59,355 nucleotides of DNA from Pseudomonadota bacterium (GTDB lineage Bacteria > Pseudomonadota > Gammaproteobacteria > Burkholderiales > Burkholderiaceae_E). The stretch lies in assembly GCA_023388075.1 (NCBI GenBank), contig JAEWGX010000045.1:1-59355 (forward strand). The letters are read 5' to 3'. This document shows positions 21,975-30,989 of the stretch, piece after piece; position 1 is the stretch's first letter, and each line of letters opens with the position of its first letter. A program made the position numbers and the translations under genes. Under the pieces are notes generated by a model, which saw only the letters and a program-made list of their open reading frames with translations, was not told where the DNA came from and did not search any database.

Positions 21975-22410
21975 GCGCCTTGCCTTCGGCTGCCGGGAAG
22001 TTGAGCTCCACCACGATCCCGTTGGGGTCGTCGACGAAGACCTGGTGCAGGCCGAGAACCGGTACCTCGCGTTCGCGATAGGGCACGCCGGCCGAGTCCA
22101 GCCGCTTCATCATGTCCGCCAGGCCGGTGGCGAAGAACGCCACGTGGTCGACAGCGCCGCTGCCGTGCAGCCCGGTGTTGTCCCGCTCGCCCAGGTACTG
22201 GTTCAGGCCGTTCGGATCGTCCGGATCCAGGCCGATGACATGCACCACCGCGTTGGCATAGTCCCCGGTGTCTCCCGCATAGAGCCAGATGCCGGGGAAG
22301 GGAAAGGGCGGGCGCGGCCCGTCGACGAACCCGAGCACCTCGGCATAGAAGCGTCGGGTGGCGTCCAGGTCGAGCGTCCGGATCGAGAAGTGGTTCAGGG
22401 ACAGGTGCAT
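21961..22410 (-). CDS. VOC (glyoxalase/bleomycin-resistance/extradiol dioxygenase) family protein
   Basis: A 149-residue protein with two beta-alpha-beta-beta-beta modules. Metal-ligand candidates are H7 (L-N-H-F), the H in V-D-H-V-A-F near 86 and the E in V-V-E-L-N near 136. AGGAAACGAAG precedes ATG 22410. It lies between the TetR gene (10-base gap) and the monooxygenase gene (overlapping). The position suggests ring cleavage, isomerisation or product handling in the same pathway, but the family covers many reactions. Confidence 0.82.
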   Translation of the reverse strand: MHLSLNHFSIRTLDLDATRRFYAEVLGFVDGPRPPFPFPGIWLYAGDTGDYANAVVHVIGLDPDDPNGLNQYLGERDNTGLHGSGAVDHVAFFATGLADMMKRLDSAGVPYREREVPVLGLHQVFVDDPNGIVVELNFPAAEGKALAAH

Positions 22411-22420
22411 CTTCGTTTCC

Positions 22421-23104
22421 TCATGCCGCCTTGCCGAGCGTCCGGCCTGCAGCCTTGGGTGCGCCGGGCATCACGGCGGCGGCGTGGGCGAGGTAGGACT
22501 GCACCCGGTCCCGGATGATCTGCGCGGTCATCGCCGGATCGTCCTGGCCGTCGAACGACTGGCCATAGACGTACCGCCAGATGCCGAGCGAGTAGACCAG
22601 CCCGCCATGCAGCCCCATCAGCAGCGCCTGCTCGCGGGCGGTCGCCCGGGCGCGCGAGCGGTTGCCGAATGCCTTGCGGGTCTCCCGCAGGATCTTCGGC
22701 AGCAGGCGCTCCTGCAGCAACGCGAAGTACCGAGACGGGATCACCCCATCGCTCAAGCCGGAGCCGACGATGATCCGGATCCATTCGGGCGTCAGGATTG
22801 TCGCCAGGTAGGATTCGTACAGCGCGCACAGCTTCTCCTCGATGGGCATCGGCCGATCCAGCAGGCGCTCCCACTGCGGGTCCCAACGACCCACGAACAA
22901 CTCCTCGTAGACTCGGTCGATCAGCGCCTGCTTGGTCGGGAAGTAGTGGTAGAGCAGGGTATGGGCAATGCCGATCTCCTTGGCCAGGTCCCGGATCTGT
23001 GCGTCCAGCCCGCGTCGGGAGAAGAAGGCGATGGCACCCGAGACGATCTGCTCCTCGCGCGCGGCGGCGGACATGCGCTGCCGCGGCCTGATAGTCCTTG
23101 CCAT
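22421..23104 (-). CDS. TetR/AcrR family transcriptional regulator
   Basis: A 227-residue repressor-type regulator. The N-terminal helix-turn-helix lies at about residues 15-62 (I-V-S-G-A-I-A-F-F, then I-R-D-L-A-K-E-I-G-I and L-L-Y-H-Y-F-P-T-K). A helical ligand-binding domain follows. A purine-rich AGAGGG lies just upstream of ATG 23104. It is the first gene of the leftward operon and divergent from the molybdenum hydroxylase genes. Two palindromes of the form TTGACC-N4-GGTCAA in the 142-base gap are its likely operators, so it probably controls both directions. Confidence 0.88.
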   Translation of the reverse strand: MARTIRPRQRMSAAAREEQIVSGAIAFFSRRGLDAQIRDLAKEIGIAHTLLYHYFPTKQALIDRVYEELFVGRWDPQWERLLDRPMPIEEKLCALYESYLATILTPEWIRIIVGSGLSDGVIPSRYFALLQERLLPKILRETRKAFGNRSRARATAREQALLMGLHGGLVYSLGIWRYVYGQSFDGQDDPAMTAQIIRDRVQSYLAHAAAVMPGAPKAAGRTLGKAA

Positions 23105-23188
23105 CCCTCTATCCGCGACCTCGCGTCTCGTGTCGGTTCCACGCGGGCCACCCGCGCCAGCTCGTGCAGTGATACCAGCGGAATCGTA

Positions 23189-23204
23189 TTGACCAGTTGC
23201 TCAG
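23189..23204. promoter_or_regulatory. Candidate TetR operator 1
   Basis: TTGACCAG-TTGCTCAG, an imperfect version of the palindrome TTGACCAG-CTGGTCAA. The left half is intact and the right half keeps five of eight bases. It lies 85 bases from the TetR start and 43 bases from the divergent start. Confidence 0.45.
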
Positions 23205-23219
23205 CAATGATGGAGAATC

Positions 23220-23235
23220 TTTACCAGCCGGTCAA
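23220..23235. promoter_or_regulatory. Candidate TetR operator 2
   Basis: Read on the minus strand this is TTGACCGG-CTGGTAAA, with 14 of 16 bases matching the ideal TTGACCAG-CTGGTCAA palindrome. It ends 11 bases before the start of the FAD subunit gene, a position suited to repression. TATTGACC at 23187-23194 and its inverse GGTCAATA at 23230-23237 also frame the two sites. Confidence 0.5.
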
Positions 23236-23246
23236 TAGCAGGTGCC

Positions 23247-24119
23247 ATGAAGAGCCCGCGCTTCGACTACATCAAGCCAGAGACGATGCCCCAGGTCTTC
23301 GAGCTGCTCGCTCGTCATGGTGACCAGGCGCGGATTCTCGCCGGCGGCCAGACGCTGATGGCCACGCTGAACATGCGTCTGTCCGAGCCCGCGATCCTGA
23401 TCGACATCAACGGGCTGTCGGAGCTCAAGGCCATCACGCTGCAGGGCAGCACGCTGCGGATCGGCGCGCTGGCCACGCACACGGAGATCGAGGAGTCGGA
23501 TCTCGTTGCGCTGCATGCGCCCCTGGTGAGCGCCGCCGCGCCGCAGATCGGCCACCGCGCGATCCGCAACCTCGGCACCTTCGGCGGATCGCTCGCCTAC
23601 GCGGATCCGGCCGCGGAGTGGCCCGCCTGTGCGCTCGCGCTGGAGGGCAGCATCGTCCTGCGGAGTGCGCGCGGGGAACGGCGCGTGCCCGCGACCGATT
23701 TCTTCCAGGGCCTCTACACCACGCAGGCCGCGAGCGACGAGATCGTGGCCGCCTGCGAGCTTCCGGCGATCGCGGCCGGCCAGCGGCACGACTTCAGCGA
23801 GTTGGCCCGGCGCCATGGCGACTACGCGATCGCGGGCCTCGCGGCCGTGGCCACCCGGCTCGACGCCGATGACCATGCCGCGCCGCGCCTGGGCGACGTC
23901 CGGCTCGCGTTCTTCGCCGTCGCGGATCGGCCGGTGAGGGCTCGCCGCGCCGAGGCGCTCCTTGGCGGCGCGCTGGTCGACGACGACCTGCTGGACGCCG
24001 CGGCGAAGAGCCTCGTGGAGGAGATCGACATGGTGGCGGATCTGACCCACAGCCGGGTGGCGAAGCAGCACCTGGCCACGGTCCTGATGCGGCGCGCGAT
24101 CAGGCGCCTGTGTGCCTGA
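23247..24119 (+). CDS. Molybdenum hydroxylase FAD-binding subunit (CoxM/XdhB type)
   Basis: A 290-residue medium subunit of a xanthine-dehydrogenase-family enzyme. FAD motifs are A-G-G-Q-T-L-M near residues 32-38 and N-L-G-T-F-G-G-S-L near 109-117. The C-terminal third is the usual CO-dehydrogenase-flavoprotein C domain. It carries electrons from the iron-sulfur subunit to the acceptor. The gene is first in the M-S-L order typical of three-subunit enzymes. The iron-sulfur subunit gene begins 26 bases after its stop. Probable TetR operators overlap its 5' region. Confidence 0.9.
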   Translation: MKSPRFDYIKPETMPQVFELLARHGDQARILAGGQTLMATLNMRLSEPAILIDINGLSELKAITLQGSTLRIGALATHTEIEESDLVALHAPLVSAAAPQIGHRAIRNLGTFGGSLAYADPAAEWPACALALEGSIVLRSARGERRVPATDFFQGLYTTQAASDEIVAACELPAIAAGQRHDFSELARRHGDYAIAGLAAVATRLDADDHAAPRLGDVRLAFFAVADRPVRARRAEALLGGALVDDDLLDAAAKSLVEEIDMVADLTHSRVAKQHLATVLMRRAIRRLCA

Positions 24120-24145
24120 CCAGGCCGACTCACGGTGAGCAAGCC

Positions 24146-24676
24146 ATGTCGAACAACCTGACCGCAGCGATCGAACTGACCGTCAACGGAACCCGGGTCA
24201 GCCGCACGGTCGATTGCCGCAAGCATCTCGTCGATTTCCTGCGCGAGGACCTCGGCCTGACCGGCTCGCACTTGGGCTGCGAGCACGGCGTCTGCGGCGC
24301 CTGCACTGTCCGGCTCGACGGCCGGATCGTCCGCGGCTGCCTGGTCCTCGCCGCCCGGGCCGACGGCTGCCAGGTCGAGACCGCGGAGAATCCGCAGGCC
24401 GGGCCGGTCATGAAGGCGCTGCAGGAGGCGTTCATCGCGCGCAACGCCTTGCAGTGCGGCTACTGCACCTCCGGCATGCTGCTGACCGCGCAGGAGCTGG
24501 TACAGAAGCGGCCGCAGGCGACGCGCGACGAGATCCGCGACTGGATGAGCGGCAACTACTGCCGTTGCACCGGCTATCACGCCATCGTCGATGCGGTGGC
24601 CGACGTGCTGGCGCAGCAGGGCGCCGATCCGGGCAGGCAGCCGGACGGCGAAGGCCGCCAGGAGTCGGCATCATGA
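24146..24676 (+). CDS. Molybdenum hydroxylase [2Fe-2S] subunit (CoxS/XdhC type)
   Basis: A 176-residue small subunit with two [2Fe-2S] clusters. The plant-ferredoxin-like cluster uses C45, C50, C53 and C65. The second uses C104, C107, C139 and C141 (C-G-Y-C and Y-C-R-C-T-G-Y). ATG 24146 gives the expected N-terminus; an upstream in-frame ATG within the previous gene would add 12 unneeded residues. Its stop overlaps the next start (ATGA). Confidence 0.92.
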   Translation: MSNNLTAAIELTVNGTRVSRTVDCRKHLVDFLREDLGLTGSHLGCEHGVCGACTVRLDGRIVRGCLVLAARADGCQVETAENPQAGPVMKALQEAFIARNALQCGYCTSGMLLTAQELVQKRPQATRDEIRDWMSGNYCRCTGYHAIVDAVADVLAQQGADPGRQPDGEGRQESAS

Positions 24677-27075
24677 ATCGCCCGCGCGACCTTCCGCTGC
24701 GATCGCGCATCGCGCCGGTGCTGGACGACCAGGTCCACATCGGCGAGCGGCTCTCGCGGCCGGGCCTGGGCCGGCTGGTGCAGGGGCGTGGTCGCTACGT
24801 CGACGACCTGCAGCTGCCGCGGCTGGTGCACGTGGTCTACTGGCGCTGCCCTGTTGCCCATGCCCGCATCCTCCGGATCGATGCGGGCGAGGCCAAGCGC
24901 ATGCCGGGCGTGGTCGCGGTCTTCGATGGCGCCGACATCGCCCGGGTGTGCAAGCCGTTCGTCGGCGTGCTGAGCCATCTCGCGGGCATCAAGAGCGCCC
25001 CGCAGTTCGCCATGGCGATCGACCGCGCCTGCTGGCAGGGCGAGCCGGTGGTTGCGGTGGTCGCCGAGACGCGCGCGCAGGCGGAGGATGCCCTGGGCGT
25101 GCTGCAGGTGGACTGGGAGGCGCTGCCGGCGGTGCTGGACGCGGAAACCGCCCTGGACCCGGAGACGCCCGTGATCCATCCGGAGCTGGGCGACAACCTC
25201 TGCTTCCGGCGCACGCTGGACGTCGGAAGCGTCGATGCCGCGTTCGCCGGCGCGGACGCGATCTTCGAGGATACGTTCGTCTTCGGGCGCCACACCGGCG
25301 TGACGCTGGAGCCCCGCTGCCAGGTCGCGGACTGGAATCCGGCCGACGGCCACCTGACGGTGCATCACTCATGCCAGGCGCCGCACATGATGCACGACCT
25401 CTACTGCCGGCAGTTCGACCTGCAGGAGTCGCAGGTCCGGGTCATCTGCAAGGATGTCGGCGGCTCCTTCGGCATCAAGGTGCATGCCTACCCCGACGAC
25501 TTCGCCACGGTCGCCTGCTCCATACTGCTGCAGCGGCCGGTCAAGTTCGTTGCCGACCGGCTGGAGTCCTTCGTCTCCGACATCCATGCGCGCGAGCACC
25601 GCATCAGGGCCCGCATCGCGGCGCGCGCCGACGGCGAGATCCTGGCGTTCGAGATCGACGACCTGACCGGCATCGGACCCTATTCGGTCTTCCCGCGCAC
25701 CAGCGGCATCGAGGGCAACCAGGTGGTGTCGCTGACCGGCGGGCCGTACCGCCACGAGAGCTACCGGGCCCTGCTCAACGTGGTGTTCCAGAACAAGGTG
25801 CCGACCTGCCAGTATCGTGGCGTGGGGCATCCGATCGCCTGCGCGGTGACCGAGGGCCTCGTCGACGGCGTGGCGCGCAAGCTCGGCATCGACCCGTTGG
25901 AGCTGCGGCTGCGCAACGTCATTCCGGACGACGCCTACCCGGCCACCGGCGCCTCCGGCATCCAGTTCGAGGTGCTCACGCATCAGGCCTGCCTGCAGCA
26001 GGCGCGCTCGCTGGTGGGCTACGAGGCGCTCCGGGCGGAGCAGGCCACGCTGCGCGCCAAGGGCATCTTCCGCGGAATCGGCATCGCGGTCGTCATCGAG
26101 CTGACCAACCCGAGCGCCGCCTTCTATGGCGTCGGCGGGGCGCGGATCGCGTCGCAGGACGGGGCGACCGTGCGGCTCGAGCCGTCCGGGGTGGTCACGG
26201 TGATGGCCAGCGTCGGCGAGCAGGGGCAGGGCGCGGAGGCGGTGTTCGCGCAGATCGCGGCCGACGCGGTGGGGGTGCCGATCGCGAGGGTGCGGGTGAT
26301 CACCGGCGATACCGACGTGACGCCCTACGGCGGCGGCACCTGGGCGTCCCGCGGCACCGGCATCTGCGGCGAGGCCGTGCTGCAGGCGGGGCTTGCCCTG
26401 CGCGCGAACATCCTGGGGACCGCGGCGATCATCAGCCAGCGGCCCCGGGAGGAGCTCGCGGTTCGCGACGGTGAGATCGTGGATGCCCGGACCGGCGAGC
26501 AGGTGCTTGCGATGAGCGAGCTCGGGCGCATCGCCTACTTCCGGACCGACACGCTGCCGCGCGATTTTTCCCCCGAGCTGGTCGTCACGCGCCATTTCGC
26601 CCAGCGCGACTTCCCCTTCATCTTCACCAACGGGGTGCAGGTGTCGTACGTGGAGGTCGATACCGACACCGGCTTCGTCAAGCTGCTCAAGCACTGGGCG
26701 GTGGAGGATTGCGGGCGGGTCATCAATCCGATGCTGGTCGACGAGCAGATGCGCGGCGCGATCGTCCAGGGAATCGGCGCGGCGCTCTTCGAGGAGTGCC
26801 TGTACGATGAGGACGGCTCGATCCGCAACGGCAGCATGGCCGACTACCTCGTGCCGATGGCGGCCGAGATGCCGGACATCTTCGTCAGCCATGTCCAGTC
26901 CCCGACGAAGAGCTCGCGGCTCGGCGCCAAGGGCGCGGGCGAGGCCGGCACCGCCGGCGCGCCGGGCGCGGTGGTCAACGCCATCAACGACGCGCTGTCG
27001 CCGTTCGGCGTGACCGTGAACTCGCAGCCGGTGACGCCGGAGAAGATCCTGCGGGCGTTGGGCAGGATCGGCTGA
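24673..27075 (+). CDS. Molybdenum hydroxylase molybdopterin-binding large subunit
   Basis: An 800-residue xanthine-dehydrogenase-family large subunit. Cofactor motifs include G-G-S-F-G-I-K (from about 263), C379-Q-Y-R-G-V-G and G-A-K-G-A-G-E757-A-G, where E757 is the catalytic glutamate of the family. The active-site loop C-Q-Y-R-G lacks the A-Y-R-C-S-F-R motif of form I CO dehydrogenase, so it is not CoxL in the strict sense. Enzymes of this type hydroxylate carbon next to ring nitrogen with water-derived oxygen (nicotinate, quinoline, nicotine-pathway ketone dehydrogenase). The divergent DHPH-like gene supports an N-heterocycle substrate, but the compound is not known. Confidence 0.9.
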   Translation: MNRPRDLPLRSRIAPVLDDQVHIGERLSRPGLGRLVQGRGRYVDDLQLPRLVHVVYWRCPVAHARILRIDAGEAKRMPGVVAVFDGADIARVCKPFVGVLSHLAGIKSAPQFAMAIDRACWQGEPVVAVVAETRAQAEDALGVLQVDWEALPAVLDAETALDPETPVIHPELGDNLCFRRTLDVGSVDAAFAGADAIFEDTFVFGRHTGVTLEPRCQVADWNPADGHLTVHHSCQAPHMMHDLYCRQFDLQESQVRVICKDVGGSFGIKVHAYPDDFATVACSILLQRPVKFVADRLESFVSDIHAREHRIRARIAARADGEILAFEIDDLTGIGPYSVFPRTSGIEGNQVVSLTGGPYRHESYRALLNVVFQNKVPTCQYRGVGHPIACAVTEGLVDGVARKLGIDPLELRLRNVIPDDAYPATGASGIQFEVLTHQACLQQARSLVGYEALRAEQATLRAKGIFRGIGIAVVIELTNPSAAFYGVGGARIASQDGATVRLEPSGVVTVMASVGEQGQGAEAVFAQIAADAVGVPIARVRVITGDTDVTPYGGGTWASRGTGICGEAVLQAGLALRANILGTAAIISQRPREELAVRDGEIVDARTGEQVLAMSELGRIAYFRTDTLPRDFSPELVVTRHFAQRDFPFIFTNGVQVSYVEVDTDTGFVKLLKHWAVEDCGRVINPMLVDEQMRGAIVQGIGAALFEECLYDEDGSIRNGSMADYLVPMAAEMPDIFVSHVQSPTKSSRLGAKGAGEAGTAGAPGAVVNAINDALSPFGVTVNSQPVTPEKILRALGRIG

Positions 27076-27119
27076 GGCCGTACCTCCGCCGCCCGCGTCC
27101 ATCGATTGACTCGCCAGCG

Positions 27120-28040
27120 ATGAACACGATCCTCGGCGCCAATGGCGTGATCGGCCGCGAGTTGTCCCGCGCGCTGTTCACGGCGGCTGGCGGCGTGCGC
27201 CAGGTCAGCCGGCATCCGCGAGCCGTCAACTCGTCCGACGAGACCATGGCAGCGGACCTGCTCGATCCTCAGGAGACCGCCAGCGCGGTGTCGGGCAGCA
27301 CCACCGCTTACCTGGTCGCCGGACTCGCGTACGACGCGCGGGTGTGGGAAGCGCAGTGGCCGCGGCTGATGCGCAACGTCATCGACGCCTGCAAGCGGCA
27401 TGGCAGCCGCCTCGTGTTCCTGGACAACGTCTATGCCTATGGCCGCGTCGAGGGGGCGATGACCGAAGCGACCGCCTTCAATCCGATCAGCCGCAAGGGT
27501 GAAGTCAGGGCGAGGATCGCCACGATGCTGTTGGACGAGATGCGGGCCGGAAACCTGGAGGCGATGATCGTGCGCTCCGCCGACTTCTACGGGCCGGGTG
27601 CCACCAACAGCTTTCCGCATGTCATGGTGTTCGAGCGGCTGAAGTCGCGCAAGCGGCCGCGCTGGATCGGCAACCCGGACGCGGTTCACTCCTTCACCTA
27701 CACGCCCGATCTCGGAGACGCGTTGGCGGCGCTGGGGAACACGGCAGGCGCCTACGGACAGACCTGGCACGCACCGACGAGCGGAGAGTCGCTCAGCGGC
27801 GGCGCTTTCGTGCGCCTGGCCTGCGAATGGGCAGGGCGGCCCTACGCGCTTCAGACGATGCCGCGCGCGGTTCTGCACGCATTGGGCTGGGTCGTTCCGG
27901 TCCTGCGCGAGAACCGCGAGATGATGTACCAGTACGACTACGACTACCGATTCGACGGCAGCAAGGCGGAGGCCTTTTTGGGGAGGGCGCCCACTTCCTA
28001 TAGCGACGGCATCGCCGCGTGCCTGTCTCGCTCGAGCTGA
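27120..28040 (+). CDS. NAD-dependent epimerase/dehydratase (extended SDR) family protein
   Basis: A 306-residue protein. The nucleotide-binding motif is unusually close to the N-terminus (I-L-G-A-N-G-V-I-G-R, residues 4-13). V-F-L-D-N-V-Y-A-Y-G near 100 and Y-G-P-G-A near 157 fit extended SDRs. The classical Tyr-x-x-x-Lys is not obvious; S-R-K-G-E near 125 occupies the expected place, so catalysis may be atypical. It lies 44 bases after the molybdenum hydroxylase large subunit and may belong to that transcript, but its part in the pathway is unclear. Confidence 0.78.
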   Translation: MNTILGANGVIGRELSRALFTAAGGVRQVSRHPRAVNSSDETMAADLLDPQETASAVSGSTTAYLVAGLAYDARVWEAQWPRLMRNVIDACKRHGSRLVFLDNVYAYGRVEGAMTEATAFNPISRKGEVRARIATMLLDEMRAGNLEAMIVRSADFYGPGATNSFPHVMVFERLKSRKRPRWIGNPDAVHSFTYTPDLGDALAALGNTAGAYGQTWHAPTSGESLSGGAFVRLACEWAGRPYALQTMPRAVLHALGWVVPVLRENREMMYQYDYDYRFDGSKAEAFLGRAPTSYSDGIAACLSRSS

Positions 28041-28082
28041 GCCGCCACTTCGCGGTTGTGCCTCGACGCCGCGATCCCCACG

Positions 28083-29780
28083 TCACTCCGGCAGCGTATA
28101 CCGCGTCTCCACCGCCGCGCGCACCAGCGCCCGCGTCTGGCCCGGATCCAGGTCCATGCGCCCTTCGATGTCTTCGACGGCGTCCGCGAGCTCCCGGTTC
28201 TTGATCACGTCTCGCATCCATCGCGAGTAGTCGTGGCGGCGCAGGTGGTACATCCACGTCTCGTCGCCGATGCCTTCCGCGATCTGGCAGAAGACGGCGA
28301 GATTCTGGGCCTTCAGATTGTGCTTGCCGAACGGGCCACGGAAGTAGAAGCTGTTGTAGCGCACGTCGCCTTCGGCGTACTTCCGGTAGTGCCGGATCCG
28401 CTCCGCCACCCCCGGGATGGGACGCATGGGAAAAGGGCCTTCCGAGGAGTGGACGAACCAGCAGGCCGCCTGGTCGCCTGAAGCGCCGCAGGGGGGCAGG
28501 TCCAGGTATTCGCGTCCGCTTGCGGCGGCGAACTCGCCCAAGGTCTTGTCGGGATGGTCACCCACGGCGATCACGACATCGATGGAGGAGAGTATCGAGG
28601 GCGCGAGGCGGTCCGGATGGACCGTGACGAAGATGGTTTCCTTGGTGAGCTGCGGCACGCGGTTCCAGAGCCTGGGGAGAAGATGGTGCGCTTCGTCGAC
28701 CAGCAGCCAGTGAGGCCGTCCGGTCCGCAGCCGCATCGCATGAAGGTGGGGCAGCAGCTCCGCGAAGAAGGCGGGCCTGTCCGCCAGCGGAACGCCGAGC
28801 AGGTTGGAGTTGATGTGGACGTAGGGGTCCCGCAGGACCGCGAGGATCTCCGCGATGCTGGGCGCGCGCTGCTGGTCGCCGATCGTCACCAGGACATTCA
28901 GGCTCACGTAGTCGCCCTCCGGGTCGATCACGCACACCTGGTAGTGCTTGCCGGCGAAGCGCTCGATCAGTCCGCTTGCGAAGGTCGACTTGCCGCTGCC
29001 CGACGGGCCGGTCACCAGCACGTTGCAACCATAGGGCGGCAGCCACACCGCCGTGCCGTCCGGCCGTGTACCGAGCGCGACATGATGCCGGGTGAGTTGC
29101 GGGGCGACAGAGGCGAGATCGTCGGCCATCAGGCCGTCGATCACTTCGATGACGCCATCGCCCGCGGGCGCGTCGGTCACGAAGGCGGCTATGGACTTGA
29201 TCGAGTCGACGGCGTTGGAAACGGCGACAGGACATTCCGCCAGGCGCATCAGGGAATGGTCGTTCTCCGCGTCGCCGATCGCCACCATCTGGTGCGGCGA
29301 CATCCCGAGCTTTCGGAGCGCGACCTTCGTCCCGGACGCCTTGTTGACTCCCGGCGGCAGCACCATGACCGCGTCGAGATTGAAGATGAGCTGCAGCTCC
29401 AGGCCGAGCTCCTGGATTGCCCCGAGCACCCGCATCTCCTGAGGCGCGTGGGTCGCCACGATGACCTCGCCGATCTCCAGGGGCTGGACCTTGCGGCTGC
29501 GCAGTGCCTCGACGAAGGCTTCCGGCGGTGCCTCGGCGAGCAGCTCGGTGACCTGGGTGGCGGGCTGATAGAGGAGTGCACCGTTCTCGGCAACGACGTA
29601 GTCGAAGAGCTCGAGGCAGTCGCACAATACCAGGAGGTCTTCGATTCTCCGCCCGGTCACCAGGAGCGTCCGCCGACCGGAGGAGCGGAGCCGCTCGAGC
29701 GCGTCGCGGGCCCGGTCCGACACGCGGCCGTCTGTCGCCAGGGTGTTGTCGTAGTCCGTCGCCAGAGCGAGATATCGCAT
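28083..29780 (-). CDS. HAD-IIB phosphatase fused to a P-loop ATPase
   Basis: A 565-residue two-enzyme fusion. Residues 1-220 are a Cof-type HAD hydrolase with D9-Y-D11-N-T motif I, V-T-G-R near 41-44 and G-D-A-E-N-D at 169-174. Residues 235-430 are a DUF87/HerA-like ATPase with Walker A G-P-S-G-S-G-K-S (257-264 region) and Walker B W-L-L-V-D-E-A-H-H near 358-366. The C-terminus (about 480-565) is a separate helical module with H-L-R-R-H-D-Y-S-R-W-M. No membrane segment or signal is present. It is convergent with the SDR gene and monocistronic. Function is unknown; sugar-phosphate dephosphorylation gated by an ATPase is one guess. Confidence 0.82.
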   Translation of the reverse strand: MRYLALATDYDNTLATDGRVSDRARDALERLRSSGRRTLLVTGRRIEDLLVLCDCLELFDYVVAENGALLYQPATQVTELLAEAPPEAFVEALRSRKVQPLEIGEVIVATHAPQEMRVLGAIQELGLELQLIFNLDAVMVLPPGVNKASGTKVALRKLGMSPHQMVAIGDAENDHSLMRLAECPVAVSNAVDSIKSIAAFVTDAPAGDGVIEVIDGLMADDLASVAPQLTRHHVALGTRPDGTAVWLPPYGCNVLVTGPSGSGKSTFASGLIERFAGKHYQVCVIDPEGDYVSLNVLVTIGDQQRAPSIAEILAVLRDPYVHINSNLLGVPLADRPAFFAELLPHLHAMRLRTGRPHWLLVDEAHHLLPRLWNRVPQLTKETIFVTVHPDRLAPSILSSIDVVIAVGDHPDKTLGEFAAASGREYLDLPPCGASGDQAACWFVHSSEGPFPMRPIPGVAERIRHYRKYAEGDVRYNSFYFRGPFGKHNLKAQNLAVFCQIAEGIGDETWMYHLRRHDYSRWMRDVIKNRELADAVEDIEGRMDLDPGQTRALVRAAVETRYTLPE

Positions 29781-30035
29781 GTGCGTGGCCGTTACCGTGG
29801 TCGCTGGTCCAGCCTCGCGCGACCGTGAGACACCAGCGTGGATACGGCGGGCGGTTTGGGGACATCCCGCCCGCCGGAGGCTGCCAGGGGCAACGGCAGC
29901 CGGTATGAGGCCGTCGTGCCTGCGCAGGCAGGTCGAGATTGTACCGAGGGATCTCCGGCGCCGGATTCCGCCTTGGTGAGATCATCTGCCAATGCTCCGG
30001 ACAGGTCGGGGCGTCCCATCGATTGGAGAACACGA

Positions 30036-30953
30036 ATGAAGGCGAACTCGATCCTCGAAACGATCGGCAACACCCCGCATGTGCGCATCAATCGCCTGTT
30101 CGGCAACGACCACGAAGTCTGGATCAAGTCGGAACGGGCCAATCCCGGTGGCTCCATCAAGGACAGGATCGCTCTGTCGATGGTGGAGGACGCCGAGCGC
30201 AACGGCGTGCTCGAGCCCGGTGGCACGATCGTCGAGCCGACCTCCGGCAACACCGGTATCGGGCTTGCCATGGTTGCCGCGGTCAAGGGCTACAAGCTGA
30301 TCCTGGTGATGCCGGACTCGATGTCGATAGAGCGGCGTCGCCTGATGCTCGCGTACGGCGCCACTTTCGAGCTGACGCCGCGGGAGAAGGGCATGCCCGG
30401 GGCGATCGCACGGGCAAAGGAGATTCTCGCGGCAACGCCGGGCGGATGGATCCCGCAGCAGTTCGAGAACCCATCCAACGTGGAGGTGCACGCCCGTACG
30501 ACCGCGCGCGAGATACTGCGTGACTTCCCCGAAGGGCTGGACTGCCTGATCACCGGCGTCGGCACCGGCGGCCACATCACCGGTTGCGCCCGGGTGCTGA
30601 AGGAGGCCTGGCCGAAGCTGAAGGTGTTCGCCGTGGAGCCGTCCGCGTCGCAGGTGATCGGTGGCGGCAAGCATTCGCCGCATCCGATCCAGGGAATCGG
30701 CGCGGGCTTCGTTCCCAGGATACTGGAGATCGGCCTGCTCGACGGTACGATCGCGGTCGAGGCGGACGACGCCAAGCAGTTCGCGCGGGACTGCGCCAGC
30801 AAGGAGGGAATACTGGTCGGCATCTCGTCGGGGGCCGCGCTTGCGGCGATCGCCAGCAAGCTGAAGGAGCTGCCCAAGGGCGCGCGGGTGCTCGGCTTCA
30901 ACTACGATACCGGTGAGCGCTATCTCTCCACCGAGGGATTCCTGCCGGCCTGA
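30036..30953 (+). CDS. cysK: Cysteine synthase A (O-acetylserine sulfhydrylase)
   Basis: A 305-residue PLP-dependent enzyme that makes cysteine from O-acetylserine and sulfide. The PLP lysine lies in P-G-G-S-I-K-D-R near residue 42. The substrate loop T-S-G-N-T-G-I-G is near 70-77 and the phosphate loop G-T-G-G-H-I-T-G near 175. GGAG at 30025-30028 precedes ATG 30036; an upstream in-frame extension is non-conserved. The diiron MBL-fold gene follows 36 bases later, so they are probably co-transcribed. It would use the sulfide made by CysJI further along the window. Confidence 0.93.
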   Translation: MKANSILETIGNTPHVRINRLFGNDHEVWIKSERANPGGSIKDRIALSMVEDAERNGVLEPGGTIVEPTSGNTGIGLAMVAAVKGYKLILVMPDSMSIERRRLMLAYGATFELTPREKGMPGAIARAKEILAATPGGWIPQQFENPSNVEVHARTTAREILRDFPEGLDCLITGVGTGGHITGCARVLKEAWPKLKVFAVEPSASQVIGGGKHSPHPIQGIGAGFVPRILEIGLLDGTIAVEADDAKQFARDCASKEGILVGISSGAALAAIASKLKELPKGARVLGFNYDTGERYLSTEGFLPA

Positions 30954-30989
30954 TCGCGCCGCACGCGATTCCGAACCGGAGACAACTCG

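Noticed and set aside
24673..27075. Carbon monoxide dehydrogenase large subunit (CoxL)
   Set aside because: The active-site loop reads C-Q-Y-R-G-V-G rather than the A-Y-R-C-S-F-R motif of form I CO dehydrogenase, and the neighbours are aromatic-catabolism genes.
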